Below are positions 9,124-20,579 of a stretch of DNA of 64,000 nt, one piece after another. Source of the DNA: Pictodentalium vernedei (lineage: Eukaryota > Mollusca > Scaphopoda > Dentaliida > Dentaliidae); contig CM062296.1 in assembly GCA_031216915.1 (NCBI GenBank), forward strand, positions 669,060,753 through 669,124,752, in the 5' to 3' direction. The notes beneath the pieces are model-generated. The model was not told where the DNA came from. It searched no databases and worked only from the letters and a program-made list of their open reading frames with translations. Position 1 is the first letter of the stretch; each line of letters starts with the position of its first letter. Both the position numbers and the translations under genes were made by a program.

Positions 9124-10001
9124 CAGTGAAAGACTCTTAACTGGGCTCATACTCTGCACTGAGTCTGCAGAAGTGTTTCAGATTACATGTATCTTTTGAC
9201 AATAAATTATTTTGTGTGGGGATTTCCCTTGATACAATTTATGGGAGAGTGCCTTCAGCATGCTCGGATATAAGCAGACTGTCATCTGCAGAATGAGGTC
9301 CCCAGAGGGTGAATTTGGTGATGCTACCCTGCATAGCAGAGTAGCATCACTAAATTTACCCTCTGTGAACCTCAATGTGAATCAAGGTCTGAAGTCTAAA
9401 CAGAAAGAGGTACCCAGAGGATCAATTGGCCTTCTGTATGAGAGAGCATTAGTAAATTCACCCTCTGGGGGCCTCATTCTGCAAATGACAGATTGCTTAT
9501 TTCCAGACTTGCCTTCACTGTTCAGGCACTCTCCCATAAATTGTAACCAGGCAAAAATGTGCAAACAAATTTTTAACTCAACCAGTTAACTTAATAGGCA
9601 CTTTGCGAGTGAAAATTATTCAATTAACAAGGGTATTCAATTAACAGGGATTTGGTCACATTCCTGTATTCTAGAAAAAAGCTGCGCACTTACATGTAAT
9701 CCATTATATCTTGTTCGGTAGACCTCATGGACCTCTATAAAACAAGGTATTATAGAATAAATGCCTGCATTGGATATACTGAGGTCAAACAATTCCTTAA
9801 ACAAGGGGAATATTAGAATTGTCAGGGTAATTTCTTGACATTTTACAAGATTTTTTATTCAATTAACAGGAGTTTACTCTATAACCCATGTACAGTTAAT
9901 AGATCAAATTGAATGCTTGGTAAACAGTCCAGTGTTTGAAAATCATATTCAGTTAACAAGGATGTTCAACTAAGAGATATTCAGTTTAGTGGACACCACT
10001 G
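9124..10001. mobile_element. pogo/Tigger-like non-autonomous element
   Basis: The ends are CAGTGAAAGACTCTTAACTG and, inverted, CAGTGGTGTCCACTAAACTG, each next to a TA (9122-9123, 10002-10003). TA duplication and a CAGTGG...TAACTG end are typical of pogo-type elements of the Tc1/mariner group. The inside is non-coding, with repeated TTCAATTAACAGGG-like phrases and a large inverted repeat. Confidence 0.5.
9235..9543. repeat. inverted repeat with ~100-nt arms
   Basis: Sequence from 9235 (CAATTTATGGGAGAGTGCC ... CCAGAGGGTGAATTTGGTGA) is mirrored with some substitutions by 9448-9543. Short frames here arise from the repeat and are not genes. Confidence 0.75.
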
Positions 10002-10346
10002 TACTGATAAACATGTACTAGATGTGTAACATAAGGCCTGAGACAAATGCAGCAATACAGAGTACTGCAACCCAAACGCAGAGAAAAATTTGACTCCAGT
10101 CAAAATTATGTCCATTTTCCTCCTGGTACATGAAACACTGTAGAATTTCACGTGATGAAAAAGAAAAGTGCGAACAATAAATTCAAAATCCTATTTTTCA
10201 TTTGTTTATTCTTGATGCAGTCTTGATCTTGCTGTATTTTATTTATGAAATTGAAACCCACTGGTGTGTGTCACAACTCTGTCAATTAGTGTCAACTGTC
10301 GGCAGTGCACAGGCAAAATGTCGAAGAAAAATAAATCAAGCAATCG

Positions 10347-10709
10347 CTTTTGGGATAATTATTTATTTATTTATTAATTCATTTGGTTTAACAACACTTC
10401 CAACAGCTTGGTTCACCACATGTCAGACAGTTTTATGGGGGAAGGAAGTCAGAGTACCTGGAAAGAACCACCGATCAATAGCGAGTAATTTCCAGACTGC
10501 CAAGACAAGTGCACAATCGACATGCAGTACAGCTTAGTACACAGTGCCCCCATGCCCTCAGATGGGCAATCGGGATGAAGTGCCTTGTCCTATTGTCCAA
10601 GGATATTGCCTAGTTACCCCTAGCGCAGATCGAACCACGGACCTTTGGCTTTTGGCTTAAGTCCAGTCCAATGCCATAACTGAGCCATTGTGCTCCCGCT
10701 TTTGTGATA
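10347..10709 (-). mobile_element. tRNA-derived SINE
   Basis: Minus-strand copy. The head starts at 10699 (GCGGGAGCACAATGGCTCAG) with a B-box-like GGTTCGATCTGC. The body shares the GGCAAGGCACTTCATCCCG-type segment and the tail is an AATAAATAAATAA run at about 10360-10375. A flanking near-duplication, GCTTTTGGGATA (10346-10357) and GCTTTTGTGATA (10698-10709), supports retroposition. Confidence 0.82.
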
Positions 10710-11559
10710 TTTTACCACTTAAGCATAACTCATTTACCACAGTAAACAAGCAATGTCCCACTTCCTGTGGCTGCCACAGGGAAACAATCATCAAATTGTC
10801 CATGTTTTTGTAGACCTACATTGTATTATGCCCCCAGCACAGCCAATACAGTCCTCGTGCTCGGCCAAACAAGATACATGTATAATTGATTACATGCTCA
10901 GGTACCCAAAGTGACTATTCAATTAACAGGGTTCCACTTTATAAGTATCCCCCCCCCCCCCAAAAAAAAAAAATATATATATATTCTTGTGCTTAGGGAA
11001 ACCTGTGTAGGGTCGGTAGATAAGGATTTTTTTTATTTAATTATTTTTTGGGGAAGGGAGGATGGGGGTAAAAGTGTTAAACAAGTTTGGAGAAGAAAAA
11101 TGTTCTTGATATACATCAAGGATTCTTTTGGGTGTCTACAGGGAACCTTTCCCACTGACATTTGGACCCATTTAAAAATTTAATATACAACTCGTGGGCA
11201 GTTCAGGACACCAAGTGTGACATCTGTAAGTAACAATGGGTCAATGTAAAATGGTATTTCATTCTGTTATCAACTGTAGGTGTTACATAGACAGTGGTGT
11301 GCCAGCTGCTGCTTGGTACTTTACTCATGTTGAGAAGCCACATTTTTCTACATTTCAATGAAAATCAGACAATCCTCAAACACTTTTATCAGTTGAAAAT
11401 CAATGGTGCACAAATGAGTTTCCTGCATGTGTGTATAATGTACCTGCAGTAAAACTAATATGTATTGAATCTCTACAGCATGTAGATAATGGATTATTAC
11501 TGAAACTCCAAGAGTGGAGTTTCCCCTGGGGTAGTAATTCTTCAATTCTGTTGAAAAGG
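10710..11559. other. non-coding interval
   Basis: No supported gene. It contains a poly-C/poly-A run at 10949-10970 and a TTCAATTAACAGGGTTCCAC fragment at 10917, similar to the pogo-like element upstream. Confidence 0.4.
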
Positions 11560-12136
11560 TAGAGATGGGCAATACACCGAAAAACCGAACCAATATCCAT
11601 ATGGAGAAACCAAACCAATTATTCAATATCAAAACCTTCTGTATTTTCAATCTTCCCTACATTTGCTATTTATAAGGCCTTGTTGAGCTTGTTCTAATGA
11701 GAGGTCACATGATATGGTTCTGTTGAATTTTTTTTTAATTGTTTTTTTTTCAACTGCTCAATTTGTACATTATGTGGGAGGATGCAGATGATATCAACAT
11801 TTATTATTTTAAATATTAGTTTATTGAATTTTTAAAAAAATTGGACACAACATTTATCATGTGACCCCTCAATGGAACGAGCTCAATGTGCTCATTCCAA
11901 TGAGAGTCACAAAATATGGTTCTGTTGAATTTTTTTTATTATTATTTGTATATTACGCGGGCAGATGTGGTCGATTCGTTTGTTAAAGGGATAATTTTCA
12001 TTCAGGACTACAATTAAATGAACCCAAGAAATCTTGAATAATGATAAACCAGTATGTTTGTAATTACGCTGGTATTCAAACGATACTAGTTTGAATACCA
12101 GTATATATCGGTTTATCAATATACATTGCAGCTCTT
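11560..12136. mobile_element. diverged relative of the hAT-like element at 7.4 kb
   Basis: The ends TAGAGATGGGCAATACACCG and, inverted, AAGAGCTGCAATGTATATTG resemble each other and the TIR at 7373. The right part repeats the ATACCAGTATATATCGGTTTATC phrase of that element in opposite orientation. Two diverged copies of the CCTCATTGGAACGAGCTC hairpin lie at about 11683-11730 and 11845-11932. No clear target duplication. Confidence 0.5.
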
Positions 12137-12841
12137 TCATTCATTTACACTCAACTTTCATTTCGCTTATGAAATAACTTTTCTTGATTTTTATTGATGT
12201 ATCTATGCCGCAAATTGTAAATTTAGTTTTCGAGGAGAGGAGTCTCCTAAGTTGTTATAACTTGTTCTCCACTTCTTTTTGCTGCAATTAGTGGCAAATA
12301 CAATATGTTAAAACTAAACAGCGCAGCCCTCCTACACACCATATCACCCAGGATATGAGCCCCCAAAAAGGAAAACTGAAGCTCATGTTCCACTGGGCAG
12401 TCTTCCCAGTGGTCCATGAGCTGCAAGTTTGTTTGTTAGATCCTTATGTTTTCTACTTGTGTAACAAGTAGTGGTGACCAGTGGCAGTACCAGATATTTG
12501 TTCAGGGGGGGTAGGGTAGGACAGGTTCTCCTTCTGGGAAAGCAAATTTGGTGTGACTTTGTGACATGTGTGTGTCTGTTTGTGCGTGCAAAACCATTTC
12601 CTGGGAAAATACCACCTCAAATCCACTCCAGAACCCCCAGGCATGGGGGAAGGTGTGGAGGGCCAGTGGGGTGGATAATGCCTATTTTGGGGGTACATGC
12701 CACCCCACCCCTGAAGAAATACCTCTCAGGTGGTAGGGTATTAAATCACTCTACAGGTGCACACTTGAGTTCACCATAACTGCGTGCAGCCCCTGAAATC
12801 ACGAAAACATCAGAAACAAGAAAATGCATGTATAATGCATA

Positions 12842-13088
12842 CAGTTAAAATTAGAAGTCCTGTCATGAAATGCGTACAAATAGCATGTCGATCTATGAGT
12901 TATGACCATAGTAAGGCTATCAAATTCTGCATATGTGGCCTGTGCACAAGCAATGTTTCAGTCAATGGACCTCTGGGTAACCGGTGCTTTGGATGCCATT
13001 CAATATGGCAATTGTGCGCGCTTCCTGTGCGCAATTAATCCTAGATATTAAAGCGCACAGTTTGTGACAGGACTTCTAGTTTTAACTA
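12842..13088. mobile_element. mariner-type MITE
   Basis: 247 bp with TIRs CAGTTAAAATTAGAAGTCCT and, inverted, TAGTTAAAACTAGAAGTCCT, each flanked by TA (12840-12841, 13089-13090). The inside is non-coding. Confidence 0.75.
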
Positions 13089-13090
13089 TA

Positions 13091-13580
13091 CATGTATAAA
13101 CACACAGCATTCATGTATACTGTATGAATATGGGTTTGTATTAAATAATTTATTTTCCCATAATCATTATTTGTCCATAATAGTTTGTTTTTATGTAACT
13201 TGCAGAGTGCTACATGAGTACATGTACATGTACATGTGGATTGTCACTGTAAATATTCTTCACATAGGTTTGCTTGTTATAATTTATCAGAGAGTGCCTA
13301 TAGGCACTCTTCAAAAAATTGTAGCAAAACAATCCACATGAAGAAACCATTTATGCTTCTAAAAAAAAACATGACTGAAACACATCCACAGAATATGAAA
13401 ACCTTTTATTTCTTGAGCCAGCCCTACTGAAAAGAGCCCAAATAAAAGGATCAAGTACCAGCCCTGTTGATGACATGTATTTCTTTCCCACACAAAAAGT
13501 TCCTCAAATTATTAGCTCCCCTATAAGATATGATTGTAACCCCAAAAGAACATATAGGCCTTAAGAAGAGAAAACATGGC
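13091..13580. other. non-coding interval
   Basis: AT-rich with no supported gene. A short (TACATG)n run lies at 13213-13235. Confidence 0.4.
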
Positions 13581-13588
13581 CCTGTACA

Positions 13589-14016
13589 CAGTGGCAAAGC
13601 TAGGATTCTCAAATAAGGGAAGGGGGCTGAGCAATATTCAGGGTGTGGGGAAGGGGCACAGCATGGCAGGCATGTCCTAAGGCCTGAAGGGTTATGCAGG
13701 TGTAGGGTCTGGGAGGGGGGGGGGGGGCTTCTCCCACCCTAGAGGGAGGTCTAGGGGCCCTCTCCGGGGAAAATTTTGAAAAGTCTAGTACTCTGAGAAT
13801 GAATCTGGGGTAGAAATTGCTTCAAAGTGGTGATAATTATCTGTGCCAGAAATGAACATTCCCCAACACCAAACACTGTATCTGTGTTTTTACCACAGTC
13901 TTGGTGAAATCTGAGATAGATGGGTGAAAACAGTTGAAATGGGGTTTGCATTGGGGGGGGGGAGATTTGAGGGGATGGGGTGGGTCCCTACCCCCTCCCA
14001 TCCAGCTCTGCCACTG
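13589..14016. mobile_element. hAT-type MITE
   Basis: 428 bp with ends CAGTGGCAAAGCTAGGA and, inverted, CAGTGGCAGAGCTGGATGG. It is flanked by an 8-bp near-duplication, CCTGTACA (13581-13588) and CCTGCACA (14017-14024). It is G-rich and non-coding with two poly-G runs. The 8-bp duplication and CAGTGGC ends fit hAT. Confidence 0.7.
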
Positions 14017-14024
14017 CCTGCACA

Positions 14025-15730
14025 TGTACAGTAAAAGATGAAAAGGTTAAAGGATTCTGACAAGAAAAATCTCACAGTTGGCTCATGATTATGATACAAA
14101 ATTCAAGCTCCTGACATTCATTCACTTTGAAAGATTCACAGAATCAATGTGATTATGAACTTGTATTATCAGTAAAGAGTAAAATACGAAAATGAGTCTA
14201 AGGAATCAATGGTGGGGTTGCAGGTCTATTGCAATCCCTTTGGCACACTTCACATTTGTTATAGTATTATCTATGAATAGATACTTAACTCTAAACCAGC
14301 TGAGTATTTTGAAAATATTTTTCAGGAAATCTAGACATGGCTGCTTCACAGCAGCCATGACTAGGTTTGCTGAAAAAATCCATTTAAATTTAAAACAAGA
14401 CATTTCTGGTTAAAAAGTCCATTCAATTTACAGGAAGGAAATTTGGTTAAATGTGCCCACATTATACTTATTTCTGTGGCATGAAGTTTCGAGTCTTGGG
14501 CAGGAATATCCCCCAGAAACATGCAAGAAGTCAAAGCGGAATGTCCACGCGTTTATCCTGCAACTTATTTCGACATGCAGTGCAACATTTGTCGTCAACA
14601 TGTTGGAGAGACGCGAAAAGGCATTCGATAAACAAAATCAAGGGCAAAGATGCTTGGACGTTTCGCATTCCTAAATCCTGATGAGGTAGAAAATAATGAA
14701 CTTGTCTGAACCTGAAAAACTTGAAGTTTGTACTGTGAAAGGGATTGGCGACACTTGTCACGCACTCAATATCGAATGGGGCAGATTTTTTCGGACAGCG
14801 CCGCCGCCAGTGCAGTCTCCGTTCAACCGGAGTCTCCGATTCAGTTGTGTGACAGCTGATACTTAATAACAAAAGTGGTTATAACTGGTATTTAATCTCA
14901 CCCAGCTCCCGAATATATCGGCCTGTCTCATTTGCTGTTTGAAAGAAAAGACTGCGATCCAGTACATAGACATATATTCCACAAACTTTTGAAAGATTTT
15001 TACACACCTGTGACAGAACCTGCCATAAACACAAGATCGATAAAACGTGCGGAATAAAGTATGAATGAAAGAAATGTACAGAAATAGACGCCCCTCGGTT
15101 TATATCCGTGAACAAGAATTCAAATCTTACATTCTATGTTTTCTAAAAGAAATATTTGCACACTATCCGAAGGAATAAAAAATTTCTTCCGCTATCCGTC
15201 ACATTTTCCTTCTCGCCATGTTTTGAAGAGGTGCATTATGGGAATTCCAGGTGAGTTGAGAAAGAAAATGCGTGGGCGGGGTTCATCGCGAAATCGTCAC
15301 ACACGATTGAACAGTTTCAAAAACAACAAAGTTTACCGTTCGACCCAGTTTAACGGGAACGCTGAAGACAATAAAGAGAAGTGTTCAAAACATAATTGTC
15401 AATCAAAACAGACAAACACGCCCATTCGATGATCCATTTCTTCGACGGCCCTCACATAACGATGATAAATTGTACTAATTAAAGATTATAAAGGCTATTA
15501 TTAGTATTAAATTCTCTCGACGAAAGCTTCTTATTCCAACACACGCTGAACGCACTCATTTGTAAGTCTAATGACCAGTGCTCAGAGAAATCAGATGAAG
15601 AGAAAACAAATAATTTGTTGCCATCTGTTATTTTGCATGTGTGGTGCGAGATTTGGGAAGTGGAGGGAATGATTCGAGATTCGAATTTTTTATAACGGTT
15701 CACGTGTGCATCATTTTTTTTTAAATCTCT
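14025..15730. other. non-coding or unrecognised interval with a possible promoter
   Basis: Short frames occur on both strands (for example 14531-14872 and 14879-15115 minus), but none has a recognisable domain. A possible start region near 15.24 kb is listed separately. I see no RNA gene. Confidence 0.35.
15233..15256. promoter_or_regulatory. ZNF143-like motif or first-exon start with splice donor
   Basis: On the minus strand it reads AATTCCCATAATGC, close to the ZNF143/Staf core ATTCCCATNATGC found in animal core promoters. On the plus strand the same bases give ATGGGAATTCCAG followed by GTGAGT, a consensus splice donor at 15251. Either may be chance; no downstream exon was identified. Confidence 0.2.
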
Positions 15731-15737
15731 CGATTAA

Positions 15738-15974
15738 CCCTTTACCTCTCGTGAAAAGAAGACGACACCTGCAAAAAAAAAAATCTTGAATGACTAATTT
15801 TTTTTCATTTTTTGTCTCAAAAACATAGGTTATGATCCCTCATTGGAACGAGCTCGTTCCAACGAGGGGTCATAACCTATGTCTTGGAGACAAAAAATGA
15901 AAAAATAATTAAAATTACTTGGCGATTTTTTAGAATAGCGCTGGCCGGTTTTTGCCGTTACGTTGGGTAAAGGG
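15738..15974. mobile_element. piggyBac-like fold-back MITE
   Basis: 237 bp bounded by TTAA on both sides (15734-15737, 15975-15978), beginning CCCTTTACC and ending GGTAAAGGG. A TTAA target and CCC ends are the piggyBac hallmarks. The whole element is an imperfect hairpin, with a central palindrome around 15826-15893 (ACATAGGTTATGATCCCTC, then GGAACGAGCTCGTTCC). Relatives occur at 34.17 and 41.95 kb. Confidence 0.8.
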
Positions 15975-16451
15975 TTAACGCCCTGCATGCTGATGCTGAA
16001 ATATCAAAATTTCAACCCGCAATTTTCCTATAATGCAATTAGGAATTTTAACAAATTCAACACTGTTGGACAGAGCTCAATGAGCTCAAAAACAACAAAA
16101 CTCCCAAACCCTAACAACCCTTAGTCAGAGAATTGTTTCTAGTTTTAACAAAACACATAAAACAACCAAAAATATGACCAAGCATCATCATGTCGTCATA
16201 ATTTTCAATAGTTGGAAATTCGGAGGTATAAATTCCAACAGTTGGAAATGCAAAGAAATCAATTTCCTTCATGTTTTCTACTTTTTAGACTTTTCCGACT
16301 AGTCAATTTGAATTTCAACCCGTGATTAGTTTTCGATCAAATTCTCCAACATTTCTAATCCACTTACAACATTTTCTTCCGAAATTCCGACTGCAATCTG
16401 TGACAGGTCCGGTTTTTCGAATTTATCGTTCCGATTCCCTCACAAAGAGGA

Positions 16452-16578
16452 CGCTGCACAAGGAATATAGACTGACAGCTATTCAGCCAATACCTGCTCC
16501 TTCCAACTAGCTGTCAGTCAGTTGGAAACATTAGGTATTGGTCGAACAGGTGTCAGTCTCTTGTCCTTGTGTAGCCTG
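16452..16578. repeat. hairpin, about 45-nt arms
   Basis: GCACAAGGAATATAGACTGA...CCAATACCTG at the left is mirrored at about 16531-16578 with a few mismatches. Origin unknown; probably a small MITE. Confidence 0.6.
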
Positions 16579-16717
16579 ATCAGATGTAAGGGAAAACTCA
16601 TGGACCTACCTGGGGAAATGCATCTTTCTCGGGGATAAAATGACAAAGTTTAAGCCAGAGGGAGGCTTAAGAATCCATCTCAGGAGTTCAACAATTAAAA
16701 AATCTTCCCGGGTGAGA

Positions 16718-16765
<48 letters not shown>

Positions 16766-17039
16766 CTCACCAGAGGGCGATACTTTCCCCTAACACGGGT
16801 CTGCGGCACTCGGGACATGCCTAGGGCATGTCGTGCTGGAACCCAATCTAAATGGTCATCCCCACCCACCCCCAGGGCGTCATGCTAGAGAAAAATCTGG
16901 GGGGTGGGGGTCGGCAACACGATCTAAGCGGAGCGCCACCATCGATTGGCGCGTAGCGTGCCCCAAAATTTTTGCAAAAAATGCCTCCCAGATTGCCGGA
17001 AATGGCACTTCCCAGGCCTTCGCCGAAAATATTTGGGGT

Positions 17040-17998
17040 AAATGAATTAATGATATCATTAAATCGAATTTATGATATCACTAATTCCGTTCTATTTAGT
17101 GATATCACAAAATCCATTTAGTGATATCATAATATATTTAGTGATATCGCTAAATCATTTCATGATATCAATAATTCGTGTGGAAGTTACTATTTTGTGA
17201 TATCAATAAATAATTGGTGATATCATAAAATATTTGGTGATATCATAAAATCGAATTATTGATATCGAATTATTGGTATGTATAATCACTTGGATTTAAT
17301 GTTATCACTAAATGAATTTAGTGATATCACAAAATGATTTAGTGAGATCACTAAATCGATTTAGTGATATCACAAATTGATTTGATGATATCAGTTATTT
17401 CCGACTATTTTATGATATCACAAAATTGATTTTGTGACATGTACAGCGATGGCCGTGTCGCCACTGCATGGAATCGGATGATTTAGTGATATCATTAAAT
17501 CGAATTTGTGGTATCACTAATTCACTCAATTTGGTGGAATCACAAAATGATTTAGTGATATCACTAATTCGATTTTCTGATATCACAAAATGATTTTATG
17601 ATATTAATAATTCGATTTAATGATATCACTAAATGTTGTCGATTTAGTGATATCACTTATTCGATTTAGTAATATCACTAAATCAGGCAATGAAATGGGC
17701 TGATATGCCGTTTTCATATTTAGTGATATCACAAAATGATTTAGTAATATCACTAATTCGATTTTGTGATATCACAAAATGATTTAGTGATATCACGAAA
17801 TCGAATAAGTGATATCACTAAATGACAACATAAAGTGATATCATTAAATCGAATTATTGATATCATAAAATCATTTTGTGATAACACAAAATAAAATTAG
17901 TGATATCACTAAATCATTTTGTGATATCACTAAATAATTTGTGATATCATTAAATGAAATAGTGATATCACTAATTCATTTAATGATATCATTAAATA
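17040..17998. repeat. dispersed-palindrome array of TGATATCA
   Basis: About 960 bp containing roughly 30 copies of TGATATC plus several one-base variants. Most sit in the longer palindrome TTTAGTGATATCACTAAA or its TTTTGTGATATCACAAAA variant, spaced irregularly at about 20-40 bp. The unit is a palindrome rather than a head-to-tail repeat. No coding potential. Confidence 0.95.
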
Positions 17999-18000
17999 AG

Positions 18001-18480
18001 GAATACTAGAGGGATGGCGCCCCATACGTCCCTGACATCATGAGATGTGTTGTGTCCTCTAGACTGCTTATAAAAGTGAGCACATATTTCTGGCAGTAAC
18101 TACAGAGTTGAAGAGGAAGTCCTTAATTAAGAGGTATTTTGGGAAAAGTGCGGCCTGGAATATTCATGTTTCGGCCTCAGTGTAGAGGGGGTTGACGTAT
18201 GGGTGGAATGTGTAAAACAACATACTGTGTACAACCGTTGCTTTGAAGTACAGCAGACGATTGTTTAAAACACACCACCCACACGTTACAGCAAGCCAGG
18301 CTCCAAACTAGGATCTCAAAATATTCCAGCATGGTGGGGCGAGAGTTAAACCTTTCAGACAGTGTTCCTGGGTCATTGACAATCGTCCGCCAATAGGCCT
18401 ACGAACTTAAAACATAATACAAGATATATCGTTTAACTGGTAGACCCATATTTGGGCTTTATTCTGAAGTGCTGGTACCA
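18001..18480. other. non-coding interval
   Basis: No gene or structure recognised between the palindrome array and the Gypsy-derived block. Confidence 0.4.
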
Positions 18481-18483
18481 CAA

Positions 18484-19128
18484 TCGTGAGCTTTCTGAGC
18501 TCGTTCTTTCTATTTCTACTCCTACACTGGTATATGGCCACCGACTTGGACCGCGACTGTTCCTACTCTAAACTGAGCACTGTGGCTCCCCTAACATTAC
18601 AGCGTGCCTATACGTTCGCGCCGATGCGGCACCTCCCTTAACCCACAGCATGGAACATCCCCATCTTCTCGTCTACGACCCACAGTCTTACACGCCTTCA
18701 GGCTGGAATGAAATTTTCGAGAACTCCCCCGATTTTTATTTTGATCGCCAGAACATTAATTCTCATCTTAATTGCTTCTCTTCAACCTGGCCGCTTAGAT
18801 TTACCTTAATTTAATATTCGCTTTTAAGTTCCTTTGAAAGTCTCGCAATTCTCGTATACCCTGACATTCGGTGACAGACTAGATATGTAATATGCGTGTG
18901 TGTTCAGAATCTGTGTGATGTACTGTTTTTACAAGAATTACCTATTAACTGGAGATACTTACACAGATAATGACTGCATGAGACGACTGGCTTTTACTCC
19001 TTTCATCTTTTATCCGACAGCTCATGTGGCGTTCAACAAATGCGCAATTTATGGCCATTAAGGTTTCATGCTTAATTAGCAGCGCATGCATTATTGCTGG
19101 TCTGTTTACGTGACAAATCGGTTTTCGG
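18484..19128 (-). repeat. left direct repeat (candidate 3' LTR)
   Basis: Aligns base for base with 25483-26121 apart from scattered substitutions and short gaps. If the element is on the minus strand this is the 3' LTR. Confidence 0.6.
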
Positions 19129-20579
19129 GGTCCGCAAGATACCTATCTTTTCGTTTTATATTTAGCCCAGTGAGAAAGATTATCGAAAATATATACACTT
19201 AAAAAAAAATCGTCACTTTAAGCTATCACCTTGACAACCCCCGACCAAGGAATATACTCTCAGTTGTTCCAAATAAACCAATGGGGTAGCATTCACGTGC
19301 ATTCACCCTCTCCCTTCTCTCTTAGAATTATCCCAACTCGCGCTTCTATTCCACCGACATAATTTCACACACACAGTCACACACATGCGCACACGACGCG
19401 TACCACAAATAACTCTCCAGTATTTCACCTCGGTTCCCCGTTGGAATACATGAGTCTATCCATATCTCATATCAACTCGCACACACACTTCCACTGGCGC
19501 ACAACAGGAGATGGTCGTTGGTACACAAGCAGCCAACAGCCCCCCCCTCCCCCACACCCCCTCTCTCTCTCTCTCCATTGAAAAATATAATACTAACTCT
19601 ATCTCACACATGTATAGACTAACGCAACACCTGCGTAAAAAAACAATTATTAGTAAGGGGTTTCCACCCTAACCCATGCCAGCCGATGGGCCCCTTGCAC
19701 TAACTCCTTTCACCCCACTAACTTGCCCCATCATTGAATAGGGTGCCCCGCCCGGCTCATGCCCATCAGCGGATCTCGTGTCCTGTTAGACACTACCTTC
19801 CATATTCCCTTGCTATTTCCTAGAGAGCCCCCCGACCGCCTTCACCTGAACCTATTCCTAGTGCGCGTCCTCTACCAAGGACCCCACTCGTCTTCACGCC
19901 CAGCACATACAGGTCCCCATGTAACTGCTGCCGAGTTCGCTGCCCCAGATGCAACGTTCTGTTGATTGACACCTGCCGAACCTTCCTTTGGTGCCCCACT
20001 CCAAGTCCCAGGGCTCATTCTAACTCTCCCTTTATGATGCCCTTGCGTGACTACCCCAGCCACCTCATGCGACCTCTCCTGGCCTAACTCGCCTCTCCCA
20101 GCAAATAGCATGGGTTCAGTGTCCTTTATATTTTGGCATCTCCGCAAATACCTTGCGCGGAAAACCACTTCCCTGTCTTTGTCCAGTCGGTCGGTAATAA
20201 CCGTGGCCCATTATTTTTGTTATAGCGTATGGCACCTCCCACTGTAACCGCGGTCTATTCGACTTTGTCGGCCGGAGCACGGTTACCTTTTGAACGACCG
20301 AAAAGTTCCTAACCATTGGTCTGTCTACTTCCGCACCGATCATTATGCCCGCTCTCATCCATAAACATTGGCTGCTTCCGTTCAACCAGTACCTTGACTT
20401 CCGTCGTAGAAGGGTTAACCTTAGGGGCCTCCATTGTGCACTCTCCCCGTGCATCCTTACTCGTCTCCACTGGTCCCTCCAGTGATTTCACCGGCCGCTT
20501 TATCTCCGCGGCTTGGGCTCGGGTGACCGCCTTTTGGGTGCTTTCCTCTCCGACTATGTCTTATCGGGTTCTGAACATA

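Noticed and set aside
12479-12780. Possible second hAT MITE starting CAGTGGCAGTACCAGA
   Set aside because: No matching inverted end or target duplication could be found.
16640-16888. Pro/Thr-rich 82-codon frame
   Set aside because: Created by poly-C and (CA)n tracts.
17040-17998. CRISPR-like array
   Set aside because: The repeat is a short palindrome without constant spacer length, in a eukaryotic context; it is a satellite-like array.
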